The notes beneath the pieces were generated by a model, which was not told the DNA's origin, ran no database searches, and saw only the letters and a list, made by a program, of their open reading frames with translations. Below are positions 27,548 through 34,971 of a DNA stretch of 64,000 bases, piece by piece. Where the stretch lies: positions 248,001 through 312,000 of the forward strand of contig NZ_FOUX01000003.1 in assembly GCF_900114995.1 (NCBI RefSeq), in the 5' to 3' direction. The translations under genes and the position numbers were made by a program. The stretch comes from Chitinophaga sp. YR627. Lineage in GTDB: Bacteria > Bacteroidota > Bacteroidia > Chitinophagales > Chitinophagaceae. The first letter of the stretch is position 1. The number at the start of each line of letters is the position of its first letter.

Positions 27548-27727
27548 GTACTTTTGTTGTGATTTCGGATACCTATGGTAGGTTAATGTCCGCTTTTTAG
27601 GGAGACTGAGAGAGGGGCTGAAGGAAGGAAGTGGATGGGCTGCTTTTGCTGTGGTTTCAGATATCGGGTAGGTTGGCGCCTGCTTTTTAGAACGACTGGG
27701 TTAGGGGCTGAAGGAGGGAAGTGTGTA
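27548..27727 (+). repeat. two truncated copies of the palindromic repeat (left ends only)
   Basis: Two degenerate units of about 91 bp begin with a CTTTTG(C/T)TGTG-like end (27551 and 27643) and carry the GGTTTCAGATACC-like core at 27561-27573 and 27653-27665. They stand in the same orientation as the full copy at 27728 and at the same 91-92 bp spacing. The short open frame 27406-27600 runs into the first unit and is not counted as a gene. Confidence 0.65.
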
Positions 27728-27893
27728 GGGCTGCTTTTGCTGTGGTTTCAGATACCTGACGGACTGACGCCCGTTTTTAAGTTGATTAAGCAGTTGTGGT
27801 GGGGCTAGGCAGAGGAGCTTTGGGGGACGATAGCCTGGATGCAGGGGACGGGCTAAGGTCCGTCAGGCATCTGAAACCTCCGCTGTAAGAGCC
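27728..27893 (+). repeat. full palindromic (MITE-like) repeat, copy A
   Basis: The copy runs from GGGCTGCTTTTGCTGTG to the CCGCTGTAAGAGCC end. Its ends are inverted repeats: the core GGTTTCAGATACC at 27744-27756 faces GGCATCTGAAACC at 27866-27878, with pairing extending about 30 bp inward. It is the reverse complement of copies B and C, at roughly 70-75 percent identity by eye. Confidence 0.7.
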
Positions 27894-28188
27894 AGGTGAT
27901 TAAGTAAGGGGGAGGTGACGGTAATTGAGATACCTGCGATGGACTAAATATGCTATCGGTAACGGCAGAGATACTTTATACATGCTTTATACATGCTTCA
28001 TACACGACGCATAGGTGGACTTGATCACTTTGCGTCTTTCACAAGGTTTTGGTCCCTGACCTTTCCCTTTTATACAACGCACTAAGTCCATTTTAAAATC
28101 TAATAGCAGTCCGAACACATGTCTAAACCCACAATAGAACAACCACCCGTAATTCCCTTCTTGCATTTCAGCCATCTCATGCCTACCT
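27894..28188. other. spacer between the two repeat groups, no gene seen
   Basis: About 295 bp separate the head-to-head repeat groups. It holds three tandem 11-mers (CTTTATACATG twice, then CTTCATACACG) at 27974-28006. No reading frame in it has a credible start, composition or family match, and no RNA family is recognised. Confidence 0.5.
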
Positions 28189-28374
28189 CACAATTAATCA
28201 ATCTACCGGCGCTTATAGCGGAGGTTTCAGATACCTGTACGGACCTTAGCCCGTCCCCTGCATCCAGCTAACGTTCCCCAAAGCCCCAATCGCCCAGCCC
28301 TGTCACCACCGCCCAATCGCGTTAAAGGCGGGCGTCAGTCCGGGAAGGTATCTGAAACCATAGCAGAAGCAGCC
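28189..28374 (-). repeat. full palindromic (MITE-like) repeat, copy B
   Basis: This is a 186-bp unit with a leading CACAATTAATCAATCTACC segment shared only with copy C. The cores GGTTTCAGATACC (28223-28235) and GGTATCTGAAACC (28347-28359) form the terminal inverted repeat. It is nearly identical to copy C and opposite in orientation to copy A. Confidence 0.75.
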
Positions 28375-28414
28375 ACACAAACTCCCTCTCCATTCAGCCC
28401 ATTAAAATCTACCG

Positions 28415-28601
28415 CACAATTAATCAATCTACCGGCGCTTACAGCGGAGGTTTCAGATACCTGTACGGACCTTAGCCCGTCCCCTGCATCCAGTTAACGT
28501 TCCCCAAAGCCCCAATCGCCCAGCCCTGTCACCACCGCCCAATCGCGTTAAAAAGCGGGCGTCAGTCCGGGAAGGTATCTGAAACCATAGCAGAAGCAGC
28601 C
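28415..28601 (-). repeat. full palindromic (MITE-like) repeat, copy C
   Basis: This is a 187-bp direct duplicate of copy B, 226 bp downstream, differing at only about three or four positions including one extra base near 28552. Cores are at 28449-28461 and 28574-28586. The near identity points to a recent tandem duplication. Confidence 0.75.
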
Positions 28602-29129
28602 TGACATTCCTCACTACCACCGTCATTCATATCAAAAAACGCACAGCAATCCACCAGAAACCTGAAACAAAGCAAAAGAAGCCAAACACATCCCTGCTCT
28701 ACTATAGTCAGACTATACCTCTACTACGTTAATGCTGCGTAAAAAGACGAAAGACCAACATAGTAGAAGTATAGTCTAAGGCATGATTAAACCTGCCAAC
28801 ATACGTTGTTCATCATTGCAACCGTTTGCATAGACCAACAAGAAATCTTTTTCCGGCAAATACAAAACATTTCGATCCCGATAAGGGTTATCTAAAAGCT
28901 GCCTGCCGGGAGCACCGGAAGCCCGCATGGATGCAACAGGCTTCAATTGCAGCTATTTTTCCCTGCGAATGTCACTTTCTGCAGGGGAGTAAACAGGTCT
29001 TTTCCCTTCTGACCGGATGGTCTCATTTTTCACGCTTTTAGCCGACACATTTTACACCTACATCTCGGAATAAACTGACTGGCATGGATCGGGCATTTGT
29101 TTTGCCTTACATAGGTAAAATCAAACGCT
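28602..29129. other. intergenic stretch with a nested inverted repeat, no gene called
   Basis: About 530 bp lie before the next gene. A 21-bp inverted repeat with two mismatches (28710-28730 with 28757-28777) and an overlapping perfect palindrome TATAGTC-A-GACTATA (28703-28717) are visible. A 71-codon open frame at 28826-29041 has no signal, family resemblance or upstream element and is left out. Confidence 0.5.
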
Positions 29130-29621
29130 ATGAAAAAGTTAATGCTTCTGCTGATCGCCGTAACCGGATTTACAGCTACAACCATGGCCCAGATCAATGT
29201 TAGTATCAATATAGGAAGACAGCCGGTATGGGGTCCAGTTGGTTATGACCACGTGGACTACTACTATCTGCCTGACATAGAATGTTATTACGATGTACCG
29301 GCCCAGGTATATGTTTATAGAGATGGAAATAGTTGGGTAAGGACCAGATCATTACCCCGCAGATATGCCAATTTTGACGTTTACCATGCGCACAAAGTTG
29401 TGATCAATGGGGTAGACAGACCTTATATGACGCATGATAAATACCGTCAGCAGTATTACAGCTACAGGGGTAAACATGACCAGATAGCGATCCGTGACAG
29501 CAGAGAGGAGAAATACTGGGCTAATAAATACCACCCGAATCATGGCCAGTGGAAGAAAGATCATAGAAATGATCATGATGGCCGTGCTGATCGTGGAGGA
29601 CGTGGCCGGGACAGACACTAA
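29130..29621 (+). CDS. secreted basic protein of unknown function
   Basis: The 163-residue product has a clear signal peptide (MLLLIAVTGFTATTMA, then Q) and a mature part rich in Tyr, Asp, His and Arg. A repeated Tyr pattern (YDHVDYYYLPDIECYYDV) lies near the start and a His/Arg/Asp/Gly-rich tail (KYHPNHGQWKKDHRN onward) at the end. No domain is recognised; similar short secreted proteins are frequent in Chitinophagaceae. It is closed by a strong terminator. Confidence 0.65.
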   Translation: MKKLMLLLIAVTGFTATTMAQINVSINIGRQPVWGPVGYDHVDYYYLPDIECYYDVPAQVYVYRDGNSWVRTRSLPRRYANFDVYHAHKVVINGVDRPYMTHDKYRQQYYSYRGKHDQIAIRDSREEKYWANKYHPNHGQWKKDHRNDHDGRADRGGRGRDRH

Positions 29622-29661
29622 GTAAATATTCCCTTCTTTCAACACCACACCTATCATGAAG

Positions 29662-29701
29662 AAGGCCGCTCCGTTTGAGACGGGGCGGCCTTTCTTCTTT
29701 T
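29662..29701. terminator. terminator between convergent genes
   Basis: Thirteen-base arms 29662-29674 and 29680-29692, with one G-T wobble and a 5-nt loop, are followed by a T-rich run on the plus strand. It also faces the end of the aminotransferase gene. Confidence 0.85.
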
Positions 29702-29723
29702 ATGTTGCTTGCCATTTAAAATC

Positions 29724-30983
29724 CTATTGCAGCTTTTCCAGCGCAGCTTTCAGCTGAGCGATCATAGCCGGGATCTCCTCTTTTACGCAGGTACCTACGC
29801 TGAGGCGATACCATGGAGAAGTCTTGGGAGCACCGAATGCATAGAACGGCACCAGACCCAGTTTCGCTTCGTTCAGGATGTAGGAGGTAACCGCTGCCTG
29901 ATCTGCCAGTACGGTGCCATCAGCTGTCTTTTTACCTGCCAGATCGATCTTCAGGGTCAGGTAGATCGCTGCCTGAGGAGCGATCGCTTCTACCGGGTGA
30001 CCCGCTTTCTTCAGACCGTCAAATCCTTCGTAGATCTTCTGCAGACGCTCTTCTACCTCACCTTTGAACTGTTTCAGGTAAGCGTTCACTTCGTCTTTAC
30101 GACGCAGGTAGCGTGCTGCTGCATGCTGTTCTGCCATCGGGCTCCATGCACCTACGTGAGACAGGATAGATTTCATCTTGCCGATTACGTGTGCAGGTCC
30201 TAATGCCCAACCAACTCTTACGCCGGTTGCAGCGAATGCTTTACTCATACCGTCGATGAAGATGGTATAGTCTCTCAGTTCCGGACGCAGGGAAACCGGT
30301 GTATAGTGTTGTGTCTGACCGAAAGTCAGTACCCAGTACATCTGGTCGAACATTACGTACAGCGGCTTTTCGTCAGCGCCACGGCTCTTGTTTTCAGCAA
30401 TTACCAGGTCGCAGATCTCTTCCAGCTGTTGCTTACCGAAAGCAGTACCGGTTGGGTTCTGCGGTGAACACAGCGCCAGGAGGGTAGCACCCTTCAGCAG
30501 CGGTTTCAGTTCGGCAGCAGTCGGCATAAAGTCGTTTTCTGGTTTAGTTTCCAGTACAACGTGCTCTGCCTCGAGGAAATGTGTATAGTGGTTATTGTTC
30601 CAGGATGGAGTAGCATAAACTACCTTCTCACCTCTGTCTACAATTGTTCTGAAAGTTGCATAGATAATCGGACGACCACCGCAGGAGATAACAATTTCCT
30701 TTGCCGGATCGTAGTTCAGGTTTTCGTGTTCAGCGATGAACTCACTTACTGATTTTCTCAGTTCAGGAATACCGTCTGCCGGAGGGTAGTTGGTAAATCC
30801 TTCCTTGTAAGCCTTTATGATCTCTTCCTCAAATTCAGCCGGAATTGGGAATACCTTAGGGTCAAAATCCCCAATGGTAAAATTGTAGATCTTCTCGCCC
30901 TTGGCCTGTTTCTCCTTTATCTCACCGGCCAGCTTAATAATTTCAGACCCGATCAACGTTTCGGCTAAATGAGACAGTTTCAT
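29724..30983 (-). CDS. pyridoxal-phosphate aminotransferase, class I/II (aspartate aminotransferase-like)
   Basis: The 419-residue enzyme has the fold-type I aminotransferase order: NFTIGDFDP and YPPADGIPELR near the N-terminus, SCGGRPIIYATF, CSPQNPTGTAF, and the cofactor lysine in GMSKAFAATGVRVGW. It probably transfers the amino group between an amino acid and 2-oxoglutarate; aspartate is the usual substrate of this branch, but the specificity is not proven. It is monocistronic with a TAGCTTTG promoter element upstream. Confidence 0.9.
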   Translation of the reverse strand: MKLSHLAETLIGSEIIKLAGEIKEKQAKGEKIYNFTIGDFDPKVFPIPAEFEEEIIKAYKEGFTNYPPADGIPELRKSVSEFIAEHENLNYDPAKEIVISCGGRPIIYATFRTIVDRGEKVVYATPSWNNNHYTHFLEAEHVVLETKPENDFMPTAAELKPLLKGATLLALCSPQNPTGTAFGKQQLEEICDLVIAENKSRGADEKPLYVMFDQMYWVLTFGQTQHYTPVSLRPELRDYTIFIDGMSKAFAATGVRVGWALGPAHVIGKMKSILSHVGAWSPMAEQHAAARYLRRKDEVNAYLKQFKGEVEERLQKIYEGFDGLKKAGHPVEAIAPQAAIYLTLKIDLAGKKTADGTVLADQAAVTSYILNEAKLGLVPFYAFGAPKTSPWYRLSVGTCVKEEIPAMIAQLKAALEKLQ

Positions 30984-31026
30984 AACCCAAAGAATTTTAG
31001 TTTTAAAAATATTTTTTTTGCGCCCG

Positions 31027-31034
31027 CAAAGCTA
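31027..31034 (-). promoter_or_regulatory. putative -7 promoter element of the aminotransferase gene
   Basis: The minus strand reads TAGCTTTG, an exact TAnnTTTG match, about 44 nt before the start codon. The -33 element is only a T run about 19 nt upstream. Confidence 0.45.
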
Positions 31035-31201
31035 AAGGATATGAACATCATTTAAAAGAAACAGCAGATTTTTTCATGCCGTATTAATAAATCGACATTT
31101 TATTAGATTTCATTCAATAAAAGAACCATCAATCAGCACTTTATCTAACATTGTATTTTCCGGTAATATCTGCAATTAGCGCGATACTTGACATTTCTTT
31201 C

Positions 31202-31209
31202 TATCTTTG
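31202..31209 (+). promoter_or_regulatory. putative -7 promoter element of dnaN
   Basis: TATCTTTG matches the phylum's -7 box and would give dnaN a leader of about 115 nt. The rest of the 347-bp gap between the divergent genes holds A/T-rich sequence without a recognised structure. Confidence 0.45.
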
Positions 31210-31330
31210 TCCGCATTCTTAAAAAGCCTATTTTTAGTGCGGTTAACAAAATCCGAATTTCGGTCAATCGCCTCACCGGCCATTACACGGCTATTTTTGA
31301 ATAAAGCAAAAAGTAAATACAATATATCAC

Positions 31331-32449
31331 ATGAAGTTTATCGTTTCTTCCTCTACTTTGTTAAAACAATTGCAGCAGATCAGCGGGGTGATCAACTCTA
31401 ATACGGTGTTGCCTATATTGGAAGATTTCCTTTTCCTGATCGATAAGAACGAACTGACTGTAGTAGCTACGGATCTCGAGACTGTGATGAAGGTAAAGCT
31501 GGAGGTTGAAGCCAAAGAAAGCGGACGTATCTGTATCCCGGCCAAGATCCTTATGGATTCACTCAAAAACCTGCCTGACCAGCCGCTCACGTTTCATATA
31601 GACCTTAACTCATACGCGGTTGAAATTACTTCCGACAACGGTAAGTATAAGGTGATGGGAGAGAACCCGGAGAACTTCCCGAAAGAACCAGCTGCGGATG
31701 ATACAACTTCATTCACCGTTTCAGCAACAGCCCTGGTTACAGCGATCAACAAAACCCTGTTTGCCGTGAGCAATGACGACCTTCGTCCTGCCATGACAGG
31801 TGTTTTCTTCGAACTGACACCAACCAGCCTCACTTTCGTAGCAACCGACGCTCACCGTCTGGTAAAATACGTTAGAACCGGCGTTGAATGCCCGAAAGCA
31901 GAAACCTTCATCGTGCCTAAAAAACCGCTGAACCTGCTGAAATCCGCATTACCTGATAACGACAGCGAAATCAAGATCGCCTATAGCCAGAACCACTTCT
32001 TCGTAATGCATGACGGCGCCCAGATGATCTGTCGCCTGATCGACGCAAGATTCCCTGACTATAAAGTGGTTATTCCAAAAGATAACCCATACCGCCTGAC
32101 AGTCGCAAAAAGCGATTTCCAGAATGCCCTGAAACGCGTAAGCGTTTTCGCTAACAAGAGCACCAACCAGGTAGCCCTGAGCATCACTGGTAGCGAACTG
32201 CAGCTGTCCGCACAGGATGTTGACTTCTCCTTCGAAGGTAACGAGCGTATGAGCTGCCAGTACACTGGTGATGATATGCAGATCGCTTTCAATGCGAAGT
32301 TCCTCATCGAAATGCTGAACGCAGCAGAAGGTGATGAAATCACCATCGAACTGTCCACACCAACCAAAGCAGGTATCCTGAAACCTTCTGAAAAAGAAGA
32401 AAACGAAGACCTGCTGATGCTGGTAATGCCGCTTATGTTGAATAACTAA
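31331..32449 (+). CDS. dnaN: DNA polymerase III beta subunit (sliding clamp)
   Basis: The 372-residue protein is the processivity clamp that encircles DNA and tethers polymerase and repair proteins. Three clamp domains are visible. Conserved segments include the NTVLPILEDFLF start, ATDAHRLVKY in the second domain, IDARFPDYKVVIP, and the C-terminal LMLVMPLMLNN. The length is typical. It is not next to dnaA, which is usual in Bacteroidota, and no replication-origin features were seen around it. It is followed by a terminator. Confidence 0.97.
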   Translation: MKFIVSSSTLLKQLQQISGVINSNTVLPILEDFLFLIDKNELTVVATDLETVMKVKLEVEAKESGRICIPAKILMDSLKNLPDQPLTFHIDLNSYAVEITSDNGKYKVMGENPENFPKEPAADDTTSFTVSATALVTAINKTLFAVSNDDLRPAMTGVFFELTPTSLTFVATDAHRLVKYVRTGVECPKAETFIVPKKPLNLLKSALPDNDSEIKIAYSQNHFFVMHDGAQMICRLIDARFPDYKVVIPKDNPYRLTVAKSDFQNALKRVSVFANKSTNQVALSITGSELQLSAQDVDFSFEGNERMSCQYTGDDMQIAFNAKFLIEMLNAAEGDEITIELSTPTKAGILKPSEKEENEDLLMLVMPLMLNN

Positions 32450-32488
32450 GCCGCTACTCCAACAACTAATAACTAATGTTTATTTATA

Positions 32489-32519
32489 AAGCAATCTCTC
32501 ACAAGGAGATTGCTTTTTT
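32489..32519 (+). terminator. rho-independent terminator of dnaN
   Basis: A perfect 10-bp stem (32489-32498 with 32506-32515, AAGCAATCTC) with a 7-nt loop runs into six T. Confidence 0.9.
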
Positions 32520-32686
32520 CTTTTACCATAGCCACTTTCAAAAGATTTGTTATTTGAAAAAGTCGTAAATTAATAGCAGCAATAAGGACAGTAACGACTT
32601 GATTTGCCCCAGTTTGATGACCACTATTTCACGTTGAATAATAACAGCATGGGACCCATCCATGCAGACAAAAAACTGATTCCCGT

Positions 32687-33505
32687 ATGGAAGAATTTTT
32701 TAATAATATTCCTCCGTGGTATCGCACCGCCTTTCTCGTAGGCGGACTCGTACTTCTCTGGATGATCGAAGGCGCTATACCCCGCCTCTCATTCAAAGGG
32801 GACCGGTATAAACATGCAGGTACCAATTTGTTCTTTACGTTAACCACAGCTGTCGTTAACCTCGGTTTCGCATTTCTGATCGTCACCGCATCAGAATGGA
32901 CCGCAAAGGCACATTTTGGCCTGTTGTACACCTTTCCGCTGCCCATCTGGCTACACTGCCTGATAGCAATCATGATGATGGACCTGGTAGGCGCCTATCT
33001 CGTACACGTCATCCAGCATAAAATAGCCTGGATGTGGCACTTCCATAAGATCCATCATATTGATACAGCGGTAGATACCACTACCGCCCTGAGACATCAT
33101 CCTGTGGAAAGCGTATTCAGGGTCATCGCCTTACTGCTCGCCATTGTTGTAATGGGCATACCAATCTGGATGGTCATGTTATACCAGACTATCTCAGCTT
33201 TCATGTCACAGTTTAACCATGCGAACATCCGTCTGCCCAAATGGCTGGATAATGCCCTTAGCTACGTCATTGTATCGCCTGACATGCATAAGGTACATCA
33301 CAGTCATTATCAGCCGGAAACCGACTCCAATTATGCGAACATTTTCTCGTTCTGGGACCGCCTCTTCGGCACATTTGTGAAAGTAAAAGATGTAACGCGA
33401 CTACGCTACGGACTGGATGAGTATCAGGACGCTCATTACCAGCACATCGGGACACTTCTGAAAGTGCCCTGGGAACAAACCAGGCAGGAAAAAATTATAA
33501 ACTAA
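32687..33505 (+). CDS. sterol desaturase / fatty acid hydroxylase family membrane protein
   Basis: The 272-residue membrane protein shows the diiron histidine clusters of the family: HVIQH, HFHKIHH, RHH and, after a hydrophobic stretch, HKVHHSHY. Four or five membrane helices surround them. Members add hydroxyl groups or double bonds to lipids such as fatty acids, carotenoids or sterol-like compounds. No lipid pathway gene is adjacent, so the substrate is unknown. A small membrane protein gene follows by 30 bp. Confidence 0.88.
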   Translation: MEEFFNNIPPWYRTAFLVGGLVLLWMIEGAIPRLSFKGDRYKHAGTNLFFTLTTAVVNLGFAFLIVTASEWTAKAHFGLLYTFPLPIWLHCLIAIMMMDLVGAYLVHVIQHKIAWMWHFHKIHHIDTAVDTTTALRHHPVESVFRVIALLLAIVVMGIPIWMVMLYQTISAFMSQFNHANIRLPKWLDNALSYVIVSPDMHKVHHSHYQPETDSNYANIFSFWDRLFGTFVKVKDVTRLRYGLDEYQDAHYQHIGTLLKVPWEQTRQEKIIN

Positions 33506-33535
33506 TTATCATCATCACGCTTAATTCATCATCAT

Positions 33536-33793
33536 ATGCAACAGCACACCACCTCCACCCCCACTAAAATAGCCTGCTTCGTTTCCATGTTTGCAGGCAT
33601 ATTCGCAGCAGTATATGCCTTCGTGGCAAGAAACCCGGGTACAGCACTTGTATTTGGTATTGCTGCTATAGTTATCGGCGGACTTTCCATCTTAAAAGCC
33701 CACAAAAATATTGACGACACACAAGTAGCTACTGCCGGTGTATTCATGGCAGTAGTAGCCTGCGCGGTCGCTTTGTGGCAAATGTATAACTAG
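33536..33793 (+). CDS. small membrane protein of unknown function
   Basis: This 85-residue product has three hydrophobic segments (around residues 12-30, 35-52 and 65-82) and no known motif. It follows the hydroxylase gene by 30 bp on the same strand and may be co-transcribed. The composition is that of a real membrane protein, but nothing more can be said. Confidence 0.6.
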   Translation: MQQHTTSTPTKIACFVSMFAGIFAAVYAFVARNPGTALVFGIAAIVIGGLSILKAHKNIDDTQVATAGVFMAVVACAVALWQMYN

Positions 33794-33820
33794 TAAGTTC
33801 ATGACTACTATAATCTGTTT

Positions 33821-33862
33821 ACAGGCAGCAGGCAGTATAACGCGATACTGTTTGTTGCCTGT
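33821..33862. terminator. hairpin between convergent genes
   Basis: ACAGGCA (33821-33827) pairs with TGCCTGT (33856-33862), and an inner CAGTAT/ATACTG pair extends the stem. It lies between two convergent genes but has no T tract. Confidence 0.5.
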
Positions 33863-33879
33863 GGACTATGGTAGCCGCA

Positions 33880-34377
33880 CTATCTCTTTTTATCCGCCTT
33901 TTTATACTCTTCGAGGTATCCCTCCGCAGCTTTGATAGGAAACAGCACTAACGAGGTATCTGTCAGCGCCCTGATAAGTGTAGTATCTATGACAACAGCA
34001 GAATCCTTCTGCCGCGTACCCTCTATGTGACTCCAGAATAGCAGCGTATCATGTGATACACTCCACCTGTCATACACCATTGAATATGTATTAATGGACG
34101 TGATCGTCCCCTTTTTCTTTAAATGAAATCCCTGTGTCGTTTTATCAACTCCAGCTACCGGTTGCAGCCACTTTCCCAGCAACTGCTCCTCACTGTATGA
34201 AATCGTATCTGCCTTTATCATTGAAACAGAATCAATGACCGTTTCCGGCGTTACAGTATCCGGCACATCTATCAGACTGCTGTCCTCCACTTCAACAGTT
34301 GTTGCAGAAGGACCAGGCTGTTGACATGATGCCGCCATAACTGTACAGATCACTGACAAAAGCAGACTTTTTTTCAT
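33880..34377 (-). CDS. lipocalin-like lipoprotein
   Basis: The 165-residue product has a lipoprotein signal peptide with lipobox MAASC (cysteine about 18) and a linker rich in acidic residues and Ser/Thr. The mature domain starts LLGKWLQPV and has alternating strands, as in the lipocalin-like domains of Bacteroidota lipoproteins. The fold call rests on pattern only. It is divergent from the thiamine riboswitch leader. Confidence 0.6.
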   Translation of the reverse strand: MKKSLLLSVICTVMAASCQQPGPSATTVEVEDSSLIDVPDTVTPETVIDSVSMIKADTISYSEEQLLGKWLQPVAGVDKTTQGFHLKKKGTITSINTYSMVYDRWSVSHDTLLFWSHIEGTRQKDSAVVIDTTLIRALTDTSLVLFPIKAAEGYLEEYKKADKKR

Positions 34378-34415
34378 AGCTCCAAAGATAGGAATACTAG
34401 TTTAACAATTTTAAC

Positions 34416-34423
34416 TACCTTTA
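34416..34423 (+). promoter_or_regulatory. putative -7 element of the thiamine operon
   Basis: TACCTTTA differs from TAnnTTTG only in the last base. It would start transcription near 34430, exactly where the TPP riboswitch begins. Confidence 0.4.
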
Positions 34424-34432
34424 AGGCACTTT

Positions 34433-34516
34433 AGGGGTGTTTCCCGGAAACTAAAAATGACCGGGAAGCTGAGATGAGACCCTCAGACCTGATGCAGTTC
34501 ATACTGCCGTAGGAAA
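34433..34516 (+). ncRNA. TPP riboswitch (THI element)
   Basis: The leader contains the conserved thiamine pyrophosphate aptamer: the AGGGGTG start, the invariant CTGAGATGAGA block with ACCCTCAGACCTGAT, and the GCAGTT...ACTGCCGTAGGAA end. Binding of TPP reduces expression of the downstream genes thiS to thiH. About 100 nt of leader remain before thiS. No classic terminator hairpin is visible in it, only a weak ACCTG/CAGGT pairing, so control may act on translation. Confidence 0.95.
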
Positions 34517-34615
34517 AAGTTACCTGCTTCGATACCCGTTATCACAGGTGAACATAGCTGAATTCTCCATCATTCCATCCTTAAAGTTTATTGTTCAACT
34601 AAATTCCCTGCAAAC

Positions 34616-34819
34616 ATGGAAGTGCTTGTAAACAATAAACTTTATGCGGTGCAGCCAGGAACAACTGTCGCTGCCCTCTTACAGTTTATCCAACTATCTT
34701 CAGAAAAAGGCGTAGCCATCGCCGTCAACAGCCAGGTCATACCAAAAACCTCCTGGCCCGATCAGACCTTGCAGTCCGCTGATAAGGTCACGATCATCCG
34801 TGCCACACAGGGCGGATAA
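34616..34819 (+). CDS. thiS: sulfur carrier protein ThiS
   Basis: The 67-residue protein has the ubiquitin-like ThiS pattern (MEVLVNNKLYAVQPG, VAIAVNSQVIPK) and ends in the required Gly-Gly. Its C-terminus is activated as a thiocarboxylate and donates sulfur to ThiG for thiazole synthesis. The activating enzyme gene thiF is not in the window. It is the first gene after the TPP riboswitch. Confidence 0.95.
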   Translation: MEVLVNNKLYAVQPGTTVAALLQFIQLSSEKGVAIAVNSQVIPKTSWPDQTLQSADKVTIIRATQGG

Positions 34820-34971
34820 ACCAACGATCTGTTGTACATAAAAGAATTGCTAATGGAACTGCATTGCCATAAAGGTACTGTCATGCCCATACGTGATCAC
34901 TTTGTACAACGGCCTTCTTTCATTCAACATTTTTCCAACGTAATTCCTGATCTGTAAAATCATTAAAGATT

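Noticed and set aside
27406..27600. A 64-codon open frame upstream of the repeat array
   Set aside because: Its second half is made of the first truncated repeat unit, and no family or promoter supports it.
27548..28601. The repeat region as a CRISPR array
   Set aside because: Units are about 165-187 bp, differ in orientation and have no short constant repeat with unique spacers, and no cas genes are nearby.
27548..28601. The repeat region as a full insertion sequence
   Set aside because: There is no transposase frame, intact or broken, inside or between the copies.
28826..29041. A 71-codon open frame before the secreted protein gene
   Set aside because: Composition is irregular, and there is no signal, domain or conserved start.
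31035..31330. A replication origin next to dnaN
   Set aside because: No dnaA gene, no cluster of DnaA boxes and no unwinding-type repeats were seen; dnaN is often separate from the origin in this phylum.
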